Shown here: positions 36,262 through 44,810 of the stretch, in pieces
Layout of the letters: every line of letters starts with the position of its first letter
How positions within the stretch are numbered: position 1 is the stretch's first letter
Assembly: GCA_002050235.1 (NCBI GenBank)
Contig: MWST01000003.1
Coordinates: 36,747-100,746 of the forward strand
DNA from: Polyangiaceae bacterium UTPRO1
Lineage (GTDB): Bacteria; Desulfobacterota; Binatia; UTPRO1
Reading direction: 5' to 3'
Length of the DNA: 64,000 bases
Program-made: the position numbers and the translations under genes
Notes under the pieces: model-generated
The model's input: only the letters and a program-made list of their open reading frames with translations
Told to the model about the DNA's origin: nothing
Database searches by the model: none

Positions 36262-39024
36262 ATGGAAAACGGGGTGGCTGTGGACGGCATGGAGGCAGGT
36301 GGAGCGGAGGGGATGGCGACGGCGCTCGAGGCGTTCAGCACGCCCGACGTCGACGGCGTGCTCCGGGAAGGGCGGAGAGGCCTCAGGGTCGAGCGGTACT
36401 TCAGCCGGGCCGGCAGCGATCCGTTTGCGAGCATCGAGTGGGAGCGGCGCAGCGCGGTCATCCACGGCGAGAAGGGCGAGGTCGTCTTCGAGCAGCACGA
36501 CGTCGAGGTCCCGAAGACCTGGACGCAGCTCGCGACCAACGTCGTGGTCTCGAAATACTTCCGCGGGCCGCTCGGCACGCCGCAGCGCGAAACCAGCGTT
36601 CGCCAGTTGATCGGACGCGTCGTCGGTACGATCCGCTCGTGGGGTACGGCGCAAGGCTACTTCGCAACTCCCGCCGACGCGGCGGTGTTCGCCGACGAGC
36701 TGACGCATCTCCTCCTCGATCAGAAGGCCTGCTTCAACAGCCCCGTATGGTTCAACGTCGGCGTCGAGGCGAAACCGCAGTGCAGCGCCTGCTTCATTCT
36801 CTCGGTCGAGGACACGATGGACTCGATCCTCGACTGGTATCGGCGTGAGGGCGTCATCTTCAAAGGCGGCTCCGGGTCGGGGGTGAACCTCTCGAAGCTG
36901 CGTTCGTCCAAGGAACGTCTGGTCGGCGGCGGGACGGCATCGGGCCCGGTGTCGTTCATGAAGGCGGCCGACGCGTCGGCCGGCGTGATCAAGTCGGGCG
37001 GCAAGACGCGGCGCGCGGCGAAGATGGTCATCCTGAACGTCGACCACCCCGACATCATGGAGTTCATTGCCTGCAAGACCGATGAAGAGCAGAAGGCCCG
37101 GGCGCTGATCGCGGCCGGCTACGACAGCTCGCTCGACGGCGCAGCATACGGCTCGGTCGCCTTCCAGAACGCCAACAACTCGGTGCGCGTGACGGACGCC
37201 TTCATGAACGCGGTCGTCGCCGACGGCGATTGGCAGACGCGGTTCGTCCGCACCGGCGAGGTGGCGGAGACCCTCCGCGCCCGCGACGTCATGCGCGCCA
37301 TCTCCGAGAACGCTCATTTCTGCGGCGATCCGGGTCTGCAGTTCGATACCACCATCAACGACTGGCATACCTGCCCGGCGAGCGGCCGCATCAACGCCTC
37401 GAATCCGTGCAGCGAGTACATGCACCTCGACGACTCGGCCTGCAATCTCTCGTCGCTGAACCTCATGAAGTTCGTCGACGCGGGCGGGGACTTCGACGTC
37501 GCGGCATTCAAACGCGCCGTCGACGTGATGATCACGGCGCAGGATATCCTCGTCGACAACTCGAGCTACCCGACGCCGCAGATCGAGAAGAACGCGCACG
37601 CCTTCCGCGAGCTCGGGCTCGGCTACGCGAATCTCGGCGCGCTCCTGATGTCGCTCGGGATGCCGTACGATTCCGAGGCCGGTCGGCAGTACGCGGCGGC
37701 GGTCACGGCGCTCATGTGCGGCCAGGCGTACCTACAGTCGGCGCGCCTGAGCGGCGAGATGGGCCCGTTTGCGGGCTATGCGCCGAACCGCGAGCCGATG
37801 CAGCGGGTCGTCGGCAAGCACCGTGCGGCTGCGCACAAGATCGATCCGTCCTTCGTGCCTCTCGATCTCCTGAGCGAGGCCCGGCGCGTATGGGACGACG
37901 CGTGCGCGCTCGGCGAGAGGCAGGGGTTTCGCAACTCGCAGACGACGGTGCTGGCTCCGACCGGGACGATCGCCTTCATGATGGATTGCGACACGACGGG
38001 CATCGAGCCCGACATCGCGCTCGTGAAGTACAAGAAACTCGTCGGCGGCGGTATGCTGAAGATCGGCAACACGTCGATCCGCCGCGCGCTCGCCCGCCTC
38101 GAATACGAAAGCCGCGAGATCCAGGACATCCTCGAATACGTCGAAGAGGAGGAGACGATCGAGGGAGCTCCGCACCTCGGAGACGAGCACCTCGCCGTTT
38201 TCGATTGCGCGTTCAAGCCGCAGCGCGGGGCGCGCTCGATTCACTACCTGGGCCATATCCGCATGATGAGCGCGGTGCAGCCCTTCATTTCGGGCGCCAT
38301 CTCGAAGACGGTCAACATGCCGGCGGACGCGACGGTGGACGATGTGACCGCAGCCTATCTCGAGGCATGGCGCGGCGGGCTGAAGGCGATCGCGATCTAT
38401 CGCGACGGCTGCAAGCAGACGCAGCCGCTCAATACCGGCAAGGCCGCCGAGCCGGCGAAGGTCGAGCCCCGACCGACGCGGCGGCGGCTGCAGAACGATT
38501 GCAAGTCGGAGCGCCACAAGTTCGAGATCGCCGGTCACGAGGGCTACATCCACGTCGGCTTCTACGAGGACGGGACGCCCGGTGAGATCTTCATCAAGAT
38601 GGCGAAGGAAGGGAGCACGATCTCCGGCTTGATGGACACCATCGCCACCCTCACCTCGATGGCGTTGCAGTACGGCGTGCCTCTCGAGGTGCTGGTAAAC
38701 AAGTTCGCACACGTGCGCTTCGAGCCTTCCGGGTTCACCAAGAATCCGGAGATTCCGATGGCGAAGTCGCTCACCGACTACATCTTCCGCTTCCTCGGCT
38801 CGCGCCACCTTTCGGTCGAGCAGCGGCGAGAGGTGGGACTCGCCGAGGTCGTGCTCGCCGAGACGCGGACGGTCGTCCGGGAGGAGATCGAGATGCAGGC
38901 GAGCATCGTGAGCTTCAGCCCGCAAGCGGACGCGCCGAGCTGCTCGGATTGCGGTGCGATCATGGTGCGCAACGGCAGCTGCTACAAGTGTCTCAACTGC
39001 GGTTCGACGAGCGGCTGCTCGTGA
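36262..39024 (+). CDS. nrdJ: Adenosylcobalamin-dependent (class II) ribonucleotide reductase
   Basis: A protein of 920 residues that reduces ribonucleotides to deoxyribonucleotides using a B12-generated thiyl radical. Active-site residues are N381, C383 and E385 in NPCSEYMHLDDSACNLSSLNLM. The first redox cysteine is in AKPQCSACFILSVEDTMDSI, and substrate loops include GSGSGVNLSKLRSS and APTGTIAFMMDCDTTGIEPD. After a long insert the C-terminal tail carries CSDCGAIMVRNGSCYKC and LNCGSTSGCS, a zinc-like ribbon ending in the redox-shuttle cysteines. ATG 36262 is preferred, with a GAGGGTGG Shine-Dalgarno-like stretch just upstream. No other nrd gene is in the window. Confidence 0.97.
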   Translation: MENGVAVDGMEAGGAEGMATALEAFSTPDVDGVLREGRRGLRVERYFSRAGSDPFASIEWERRSAVIHGEKGEVVFEQHDVEVPKTWTQLATNVVVSKYFRGPLGTPQRETSVRQLIGRVVGTIRSWGTAQGYFATPADAAVFADELTHLLLDQKACFNSPVWFNVGVEAKPQCSACFILSVEDTMDSILDWYRREGVIFKGGSGSGVNLSKLRSSKERLVGGGTASGPVSFMKAADASAGVIKSGGKTRRAAKMVILNVDHPDIMEFIACKTDEEQKARALIAAGYDSSLDGAAYGSVAFQNANNSVRVTDAFMNAVVADGDWQTRFVRTGEVAETLRARDVMRAISENAHFCGDPGLQFDTTINDWHTCPASGRINASNPCSEYMHLDDSACNLSSLNLMKFVDAGGDFDVAAFKRAVDVMITAQDILVDNSSYPTPQIEKNAHAFRELGLGYANLGALLMSLGMPYDSEAGRQYAAAVTALMCGQAYLQSARLSGEMGPFAGYAPNREPMQRVVGKHRAAAHKIDPSFVPLDLLSEARRVWDDACALGERQGFRNSQTTVLAPTGTIAFMMDCDTTGIEPDIALVKYKKLVGGGMLKIGNTSIRRALARLEYESREIQDILEYVEEEETIEGAPHLGDEHLAVFDCAFKPQRGARSIHYLGHIRMMSAVQPFISGAISKTVNMPADATVDDVTAAYLEAWRGGLKAIAIYRDGCKQTQPLNTGKAAEPAKVEPRPTRRRLQNDCKSERHKFEIAGHEGYIHVGFYEDGTPGEIFIKMAKEGSTISGLMDTIATLTSMALQYGVPLEVLVNKFAHVRFEPSGFTKNPEIPMAKSLTDYIFRFLGSRHLSVEQRREVGLAEVVLAETRTVVREEIEMQASIVSFSPQADAPSCSDCGAIMVRNGSCYKCLNCGSTSGCS

Positions 39025-39156
39025 GCTTCTGCTCAGGGTCCGTCGCCGCGGCGGCTCCGGAACGTCGCGGCGTGGAGGGGGAACGGGAACCGGTGGGGAA
39101 CTGAGGCGGTGGTCGAGCTCCCGATGCCTCGTTGCGGTCGTGGTGGCCGGGGGAAA

Positions 39157-39197
39157 GAGGAGAGCCGGTGCGCGGACGACGTGTACCGGCTCTCTTT
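39157..39197 (+). terminator. Hairpin after nrdJ, possible terminator
   Basis: AGAGCCGGT (39161-39169) pairs with ACCGGCTCT (39185-39193), extended by a few pairs to about 13 bp around a 15-base loop. It is followed by only a short T-run (TTT), so intrinsic termination would be weak. It lies between nrdJ and the gcvH promoter, where a transcript end is expected. Confidence 0.4.
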
Positions 39198-39234
39198 GCA
39201 TGGTTCGTCGCCGCTCGTGCGGGCGACTGCTCCC

Positions 39235-39262
39235 TTGACAGCGAAAAGCGGCACCCTATAAC
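39235..39262 (+). promoter_or_regulatory. Sigma-70-type promoter for gcvH-pcm
   Basis: TTGACA (39235-39240), 16 bases, TATAAC (39257-39262), about 27 bases before the gcvH start codon. Match to consensus is 11 of 12 bases. The leader would be about 20 bases and includes GAGGGG as ribosome binding site. Confidence 0.65.
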
Positions 39263-39288
39263 GGCCGCATGATCACGAGGGGTCGTGC

Positions 39289-39675
39289 ATGGCCGACACG
39301 CTGAAGTTCACGAACGATCATCTGTGGCTACGTATCGACGGATCGCGCGCGCACGTCGGCATCTCGGAGCATGCCCAGGACGAGCTCGGCGAGATCATCG
39401 CCGTCGAGCTCCCCGACGTCGGCGACGAGGTGGAGAAGGGCGAGTCGTTCGGAGAGCTCGAGTCCGTGAAGACGGTGAACGAGCTCATCGCCCCCGTGTC
39501 CGGCCAGGTAGTCGCCATCAATACGGAGCTGGACGATCATCCCACCATCGTCAACGAGGATCCGTATCACGAGGGCTGGCTGATCGAAGTCGAGATGAAC
39601 GACAGCTCCGAGCTCGAGTCGCTACTCGACGCCGACGAATACGACGAGCTGGTTTCGGGCGAGGAAGAGGCGTGA
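39289..39675 (+). CDS. gcvH: Glycine cleavage system H protein
   Basis: A protein of 128 residues that carries the lipoyl group shuttling the aminomethyl intermediate between the P, T and L proteins of glycine cleavage. The lipoylated residue is K61 in ELESVKTVNELIAPVSGQVV. The opening FTNDHLWLRIDGSRAHVGISEHAQDELGEI and ending NEDPYHEGWLIEVEM are typical. The tail is unusually acidic (LLDADEYDELVSGEEEA). No gcvT, gcvP or lipoylation gene is adjacent. It is driven by its own promoter and coupled to pcm by a GTGA overlap. Confidence 0.96.
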   Translation: MADTLKFTNDHLWLRIDGSRAHVGISEHAQDELGEIIAVELPDVGDEVEKGESFGELESVKTVNELIAPVSGQVVAINTELDDHPTIVNEDPYHEGWLIEVEMNDSSELESLLDADEYDELVSGEEEA

Positions 39676-40457
39676 CCCTCGGGCTTCGGCCCGTGCTCGT
39701 CACTCTCGCGCTGTCGTTGGGCGCGCTCGCTTCCTCGGTCGTATCGTCGTTCGCCGTTACCGACGCCGGGATCGAGGCGCGGCTCTCGGCGCGCGGCATC
39801 CGTGATGCTCGGGTGCTGGAGGCGTTTGCGCGCGTGCCCCGCGGCGTCTACGTACCCACGGGCGCGCCCGAGCGCCGGTTCGACGACAAGCCCCTGCCGC
39901 CGACCTTCGCCCAGGTGATCTCGCAGCCGTATATGCTGGCGCGCATGATCGAGCTCGTGCGGCCGACGCCCGAGACGCGGGTGCTCGAGGTCGGCACCGG
40001 CTCGGGCTACGCTGCGGCGCTGCTCGCCGAGCTCGCCGGCGAGGTGTTCTCGGTGGGAGTCATACCGGAATCGGCGGCGACGGCCCGCTTGCGGCTCACG
40101 CGCGAGGGCTATCAAAACGTTCATGTGAAGGTCGGCGACGGCTCGCTCGGCTGGCGGGAATACGGCCCGTACGACGCGATCATCGTGACGGCCCTGGGGC
40201 CGCGCGTGCCTCCCGCCCTCATCGAGCAGTTGGTCGAAGGCGGTGTCCTGGTGATGCCGGTTGGTCCGCCGCGCGGCAGACAAGTGCTGTTGTGGGGCGT
40301 GAAGAAGGGGCTCAAGCTCCACGCCAAGGAGGTGGTGGAGCTTCACCCCGGGAGCGCCGCCGCCTCCCCGTCCGGCCAGGGGGACCGCGCGGCGCCGGAT
40401 GACGTCAGGGAGAGACGCCCGGTGCGGAGCCCGAGCCAGTCCCGAAACGATAGATGA
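39672..40457 (+). CDS. pcm: Protein-L-isoaspartate O-methyltransferase with N-terminal signal sequence
   Basis: A protein of 261 residues. The GTG start overlaps the gcvH stop. PVLVTLALSLGALASSVVSSFA forms a signal or anchor helix, so the enzyme is probably exported or membrane-tethered. The catalytic domain has PRGVYVP, LPPTFAQVISQPYMLARMIE and the SAM motif VLEVGTGSGYAAALLAELAG, followed by YDAIIVTALGPRVPPALIEQLVEGGVLVMPVG. It repairs isoaspartyl residues in aged proteins. The C-terminal 35 residues (GSAAASPSGQGDRAAPDD...) do not resemble the usual family end and overlap the convergent ftsB gene by 53 bases, so a small frameshift near the 3' end cannot be excluded. Confidence 0.9.
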   Translation: MTLGLRPVLVTLALSLGALASSVVSSFAVTDAGIEARLSARGIRDARVLEAFARVPRGVYVPTGAPERRFDDKPLPPTFAQVISQPYMLARMIELVRPTPETRVLEVGTGSGYAAALLAELAGEVFSVGVIPESAATARLRLTREGYQNVHVKVGDGSLGWREYGPYDAIIVTALGPRVPPALIEQLVEGGVLVMPVGPPRGRQVLLWGVKKGLKLHAKEVVELHPGSAAASPSGQGDRAAPDDVRERRPVRSPSQSRNDR

Positions 40458-40737
40458 TCTCGCCGGGTCGCGTAAATCCGAGCTGCTCGCGCGCCAGGCG
40501 CTCGAGCGTGCGATCGTCCGTTCGCAGGCGATGAACGCGGCTGCGCAGGTGCTCGTTCTCGTGCAGGAGGATGGCGATGCGGCGATCGAGCTCGACTCGC
40601 TCCGCCGTCAGCGTCCGGAGATGCAAGACGCCGCGACTGCCGAACATGACGATGCCTACCAGCGCCGTCGCCGCCGCCGCCGCGATCATCAGCACCACCC
40701 GTTGGCGAGACGGGCTCGCCGCGCCTCCCCCCAACAT
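40405..40737 (-). CDS. ftsB: FtsB/DivIC-family cell-division protein
   Basis: A protein of 110 residues from ATG 40737 (a GTG at 40773 would give 122). One membrane helix (VVLMIAAAAATALVGIVMFG) is followed by a coiled coil (LRTLTAERVELDRRIAILLHENEHLRSRVHRL) and the diagnostic DRTLERLAREQLGFTRPGEIIYRF. FtsB bridges FtsQ and FtsL in the divisome. In many proteobacteria the gene follows eno on the same strand; here it is divergent from eno with 62 bases between and converges on pcm with a 53-base overlap. Confidence 0.9.
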   Translation of the reverse strand: MLGGGAASPSRQRVVLMIAAAAATALVGIVMFGSRGVLHLRTLTAERVELDRRIAILLHENEHLRSRVHRLRTDDRTLERLAREQLGFTRPGEIIYRFGTGSGSAPGVSP

Positions 40738-40760
40738 GCGCCGGGATCGTATACGAGTGA

Positions 40761-42113
<1,353 letters not shown>

Positions 42114-42264
42114 AAGGCTTCGCCTCGTCTTCGCCGATGCCGGGACGGCCGGGCTTGGCGGCGGTAGCCTCGCTTCCGAATTGGTTTAAAACGCTCTGCT
42201 ACTCCTTGGCTCCGATTCGAGTGAACAGGATTTTAAGCTGGTGAGAGTCTCCCGACATCGCCGT

Positions 42265-42281
42265 GATTCTTAATCAGAATC
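42265..42281. repeat. Inverted repeat in the AT-rich eno/micro-gene gap
   Basis: GATTCT (42265-42270) and AGAATC (42276-42281) form a perfect 6-bp inverted repeat with a 5-base spacer. It sits just upstream of the micro-gene promoter in the stretch 42114-42430, which is clearly AT-richer than the surrounding DNA from about 42180 onward. It could be an operator or a weak terminator stem for eno. Otherwise the first 150 bases of this gap hold nothing I can name. Confidence 0.3.
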
Positions 42282-42305
42282 CGTTTCCAAAATGCGATTT
42301 TTCTC

Positions 42306-42335
42306 TTGACATTTTCCACGGTACTTCTCTATGAT
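42306..42335 (+). promoter_or_regulatory. Near-consensus sigma-70 promoter of the Lys/Ala micro-gene
   Basis: TTGACA (42306-42311, perfect), 18 bases, TATGAT (42330-42335, 5 of 6). An A/T tract (42288-42305) directly upstream resembles an UP element. Transcription would start near 42342, giving a leader of about 90 bases. This is one of the best promoters in the window and drives a 25-codon gene. Confidence 0.7.
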
Positions 42336-42375
42336 GCGACCCGGTTGAGTGGTGAGGTGGCTGTGGATGAGGGAG

Positions 42376-42389
42376 CGCTCGCCTGAGCG
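42376..42389 (+). promoter_or_regulatory. Small hairpin in the micro-gene leader
   Basis: CGCTC (42376-42380) pairs with GAGCG (42385-42389) around the four-base loop GCCT. It lies in the leader, about 30 bases before the GGAGGTG ribosome site at 42421. It may stabilise the message or tune translation, which is inference. Confidence 0.3.
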
Positions 42390-42430
42390 GACCTGGGTCA
42401 AACGCAGCTAACGTTTTTGAGGAGGTGTCT

Positions 42431-42508
42431 ATGGCAGCCAAGAAGAAAGCGTCCAAGGCCAAGAAGAAGGCGCCGGCCAAGAAGGGCGCTGCCAAGAAGA
42501 AGAAGTAA
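42431..42508 (+). CDS. 25-residue lysine/alanine-rich micro-protein (histone H1-tail-like)
   Basis: ATG 42431 follows GGAGGTG by 3 bases, and the frame closes with TAA at 42508. The 25 residues are 13 Lys and 8 Ala plus one each of Met, Ser, Pro and Gly, in AKKK/PAKK repeats like the tails of eukaryotic H1 and bacterial H1-like proteins. Lys codons are twelve AAG and one AAA. It has its own near-consensus promoter, ribosome site and terminator. It could bind nucleic acid or polyanions; alternatively it may be a Lys-rich leader peptide controlling transcription of the downstream gene, although no lysine gene follows. Expression is very likely; function is unknown. Confidence 0.72.
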   Translation: MAAKKKASKAKKKAPAKKGAAKKKK

Positions 42509-42586
42509 GCTCGCTCTTCTCTTCAGTTTCATTCGCAGCGAGAAGTTCTCGTAACGTGTAGTTCCGTTCTGGACTCAGGCGAGGTG

Positions 42587-42605
42587 TAGAGCCCACCGGG
42601 CTCTA
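42587..42605 (+). terminator. First of two tandem 3' hairpins after the micro-gene
   Basis: TAGAGCCC (42587-42594) and GGGCTCTA (42598-42605) form a perfect 8-bp stem with the three-base loop ACC. No T-run follows, so it may protect the 3' end or act together with the terminator 10 bases downstream. Confidence 0.5.
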
Positions 42606-42614
42606 TGGGAAAAG

Positions 42615-42645
42615 GCCCTTCGGCGTATCGTCGAAGGGCTTTTTT
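42615..42645 (+). terminator. Strong intrinsic terminator
   Basis: GCCCTTCG (42615-42622) pairs with CGAAGGGC (42632-42639), followed by six T (42640-42645) and preceded by four A. This is a textbook rho-independent terminator, possibly bidirectional, closing the micro-gene transcript. Confidence 0.88.
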
Positions 42646-42653
42646 CATGATCG

Positions 42654-43442
42654 ATGCACAGCGAATCTTCCGCAATTCCCGTCGACGTCGTACGTGCCGA
42701 AGCCTCCAGATTTCGCTATCCGCTGCTGCTCCTGCACGGATTGTGGACCGGAGGATGGATCTGGCGTGACTTCTCCGCACATCTCGCGCATCGCGGCTGG
42801 GACGCGTGGATTCCGTCCTTTCTCGCAGCGGAGGAGCCGCTCGAGCTGGAGGGCCGACGGCAGGCGCTCGCGGCGGTCTGTCGTGAGCTTCCCGCGCCGC
42901 CCGTCGTGGTGACTCACGATGCGGGGCTCCGACTCGCCGACATTCTCGCCGCCGAGCTCGCGCTTCCTGCGGTCGTGGCGATAGCGCCCGTAGTGCCGGG
43001 ACGCGCTTTTCTCCGCAGTCGGCTGCGCTGGTGGCGGAGCGTCTTTCTCGGCGGACCTCACCGACTCGTACCGCCGCGAGTCGGCGCTGCCGATCCTTTG
43101 ATCGCTGGACTCAGCGACGCCGAGGTTCGCTGCTTGCGGACCGACTCGGGAGCACTCGTGCAGGGCGGCACGCTACGAGAGGGCGGGCGCGACGAGCGTG
43201 CGCTGCCGCGGTTGATCGTCGCCGCGGACGGCGACTCTGCGGCGCCGCTGGCGCTCTGCCGCCGCCTCGCAACCGAACGCGGCTGGGACCTGGAAACGCA
43301 AGCGGCTCTCGGGCACTTCCCGATGCTGGGCGCGTCGGCGGCCCGGCTCGCTGACGGCGTTCACCGTTGGCTCGTGCGCGCTCTCGGCGCCGATCTCCTC
43401 GCCTGGCTCGACGACGAAGACCCGATGAACGAAGCTCCCTGA
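42654..43442 (+). CDS. Alpha/beta-hydrolase-fold protein with Asp in the nucleophile position
   Basis: A protein of 262 residues. The opening strand and oxyanion loop are YPLLLLHGLWTGGWIWRDF. The nucleophile elbow reads VVTHDAGLRL, placing D89 where most relatives have Ser. The likely acid is in LIVAADGDSAAP and the histidine is H221 in ALGHFPML. Asp at this place is known in haloalkane and fluoroacetate dehalogenases and epoxide hydrolases. It starts 8 bases after the T-run of the strong terminator and lacks a Shine-Dalgarno sequence, so expression is probably low, leaderless or by readthrough. Substrate unknown. Confidence 0.78.
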   Translation: MHSESSAIPVDVVRAEASRFRYPLLLLHGLWTGGWIWRDFSAHLAHRGWDAWIPSFLAAEEPLELEGRRQALAAVCRELPAPPVVVTHDAGLRLADILAAELALPAVVAIAPVVPGRAFLRSRLRWWRSVFLGGPHRLVPPRVGAADPLIAGLSDAEVRCLRTDSGALVQGGTLREGGRDERALPRLIVAADGDSAAPLALCRRLATERGWDLETQAALGHFPMLGASAARLADGVHRWLVRALGADLLAWLDDEDPMNEAP

Positions 43443-43524
43443 CCCCACTTTACTCAATGGAACGAATTGGATATCAGCCTCGCGTTCAACTACTCCACCC
43501 TCAGTTGTGTGAAGGAGGTTTTCG

Positions 43525-43860
43525 ATGCCACGACCGTATTCGAACGTGAAGGACGTGATGACCGAGATGCCGAGCGTGTTCAACGCCGGAGCAGCGAAGG
43601 GTTTGAAGGCCGTCTACCAGTTCGACCTGACTGGCGACAACGGCGGCAAGTACAACCTCGCTATCGACGACGGCAAGTTGACCACCGGTGAAGGCTCGCA
43701 CGCATCGCCCAACATCACCATCACCATGGCGGCGAGCGACTACCTCGACATGGTGAATGGGAAGCTGAACCCGCAGATGGCGTTCATGAGCGGCAAGCTG
43801 AAGATCGCCGGCGACATGGGTCTGGCGATGAAGATGCAGCAGATCTTCCCGATGAGCTGA
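43525..43860 (+). CDS. SCP2 sterol-carrier-like domain protein
   Basis: A protein of 111 residues consisting of one SCP2 domain: helix VKDVMTEMPSVFNAGAAKGLKAVYQFDLTG, strands KYNLAIDDGKLTTGEGSHASPNITITMAASDYLDMVNGKLNPQMAFMSGKLKIAGDMGLAMKM. The G-K-L-N-P-Q-x-A-F-M-S-G-K-L motif is characteristic. Such proteins bind lipids or acyl chains in a hydrophobic tunnel. A strong GAAGGAGG ribosome site precedes ATG 43525. It follows the hydrolase by 82 bases. A role in lipid handling is inferred from the fold. Confidence 0.92.
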   Translation: MPRPYSNVKDVMTEMPSVFNAGAAKGLKAVYQFDLTGDNGGKYNLAIDDGKLTTGEGSHASPNITITMAASDYLDMVNGKLNPQMAFMSGKLKIAGDMGLAMKMQQIFPMS

Positions 43861-43890
43861 ACGCTCGCTGCAAACGAATCCGATCCGCCT

Positions 43891-43927
43891 CGAGGGGAGC
43901 GTGTCCGTGCCGGGCGCGCTCCCCTCG
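43891..43927. terminator. Hairpin between the convergent SCP2 and cysH genes
   Basis: CGAGGGGAGCG (43891-43901) pairs perfectly with CGCTCCCCTCG (43917-43927), an 11-bp GC-rich stem with a 15-base loop. No long T-run flanks it. Its place between convergent genes suggests a shared transcription end. Confidence 0.5.
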
Positions 43928-43961
43928 GCCGTTTCCGGGCGTTACGCGGGGACGGGAAAAG

Positions 43962-44687
43962 TCAGATGTCGCGGCCGGGGTCGTTGAAGGCCGTGTGGAT
44001 TCCGCACTCGACCTTGTCCCGGCCTGCCCATCGTCCGGCGCGCTCGTCTTCTCCCGCGAGCACCGGGCGCGTGCAGGGAGCGCAGCCGATGCTCGCGTAG
44101 CCGCGTTCGAAGAGCGGATGCAGGGGGAGGGCGTGCCGCTGCATGTACTCGTGCGTGTCGCGGGCGCGCCAGCGCACCAGCGGATTCACTTTCACGATGC
44201 CGTTCTTGAGCTCCTCTAGCACCGGCAGGGCATTGCGCGTCACCGCCTGGTCACGGCGGCGACCGTTGATCCATGCTCTGACGTTCCGGAGCGCCCGGCG
44301 GAGCGGCTCGACCTTGTTGATCTCGCAGCAGCGATCGGGATCGTGGCGGAAGAGTTCCGGTCCGTGCCGGCGCTCGACCTCTTCCTTGCTGAGCGCGGGC
44401 CGGACTTCGACGAGGTTGAATCCGATTAGCTCCACGAGCTGATCGCGGTAGGCCAGGGTCTCCGGGAAGTGATAGCCGGTATCGATGAAGACCACCGGGG
44501 TCGCGGGCGCGATCGACTGCAACATGTGAGCGAGCACCACTCCTTCGTGCTGGAAGGAGCAGGTCAGCACCGCGTCCGGGGCGTAGCGGTCTACGGTCCA
44601 CGCGAGGATCTCGGCCGGTTCAGCCGCTTCGAAGCGCAGCGCGAGGGCGGCGATGTCCGCTTCCTCTTGGGGCGAGATCTTCAGCAT
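43962..44687 (-). CDS. cysH: Assimilatory adenylylsulfate/phosphoadenylylsulfate reductase
   Basis: A protein of 241 residues that reduces activated sulfate to sulfite. LTCSFQHEGVVLAHML and VVFIDTGYHFPETLAYRDQL form the nucleotide-binding PP-loop-like region. Cys pairs RCCEINKVEPL and IGCAPCTRPV are the four ligands of the [4Fe-4S] cluster found in APS-type reductases. KVECGIHT near the end is the catalytic E-C-G-[IL]-H. The cluster favours adenylylsulfate over the phosphorylated form. No sulfite reductase or sulfurylase genes are nearby. Upstream, TATACA (44697-44702 complement) 9 bases from the start codon suggests a very short leader. Confidence 0.95.
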   Translation of the reverse strand: MLKISPQEEADIAALALRFEAAEPAEILAWTVDRYAPDAVLTCSFQHEGVVLAHMLQSIAPATPVVFIDTGYHFPETLAYRDQLVELIGFNLVEVRPALSKEEVERRHGPELFRHDPDRCCEINKVEPLRRALRNVRAWINGRRRDQAVTRNALPVLEELKNGIVKVNPLVRWRARDTHEYMQRHALPLHPLFERGYASIGCAPCTRPVLAGEDERAGRWAGRDKVECGIHTAFNDPGRDI

Positions 44688-44810
44688 CGCCGGCCTTGTA
44701 TAGCCGCGGCCCCTGGCCAGAGCAACGTAGAAGGCCGTGCGGGGCGCGGGTGCAGCGCCCGGAGCACCCTTTCCGCGCGCGCGATTTCGCTACGTTGGCG
44801 TGCGGCCTGT

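Noticed and set aside
39025..39156. Cobalamin or glycine riboswitch between nrdJ and gcvH
   Set aside because: GGGAACCGGTG resembles a fragment of the B12 box, but the conserved core and partner helices are missing, it follows rather than precedes nrdJ, and no glycine aptamer signature is seen.
42114..42264. tRNA-like or small RNA gene downstream of eno
   Set aside because: GATTCGAG resembles a T-loop, but no cloverleaf can be drawn around it.
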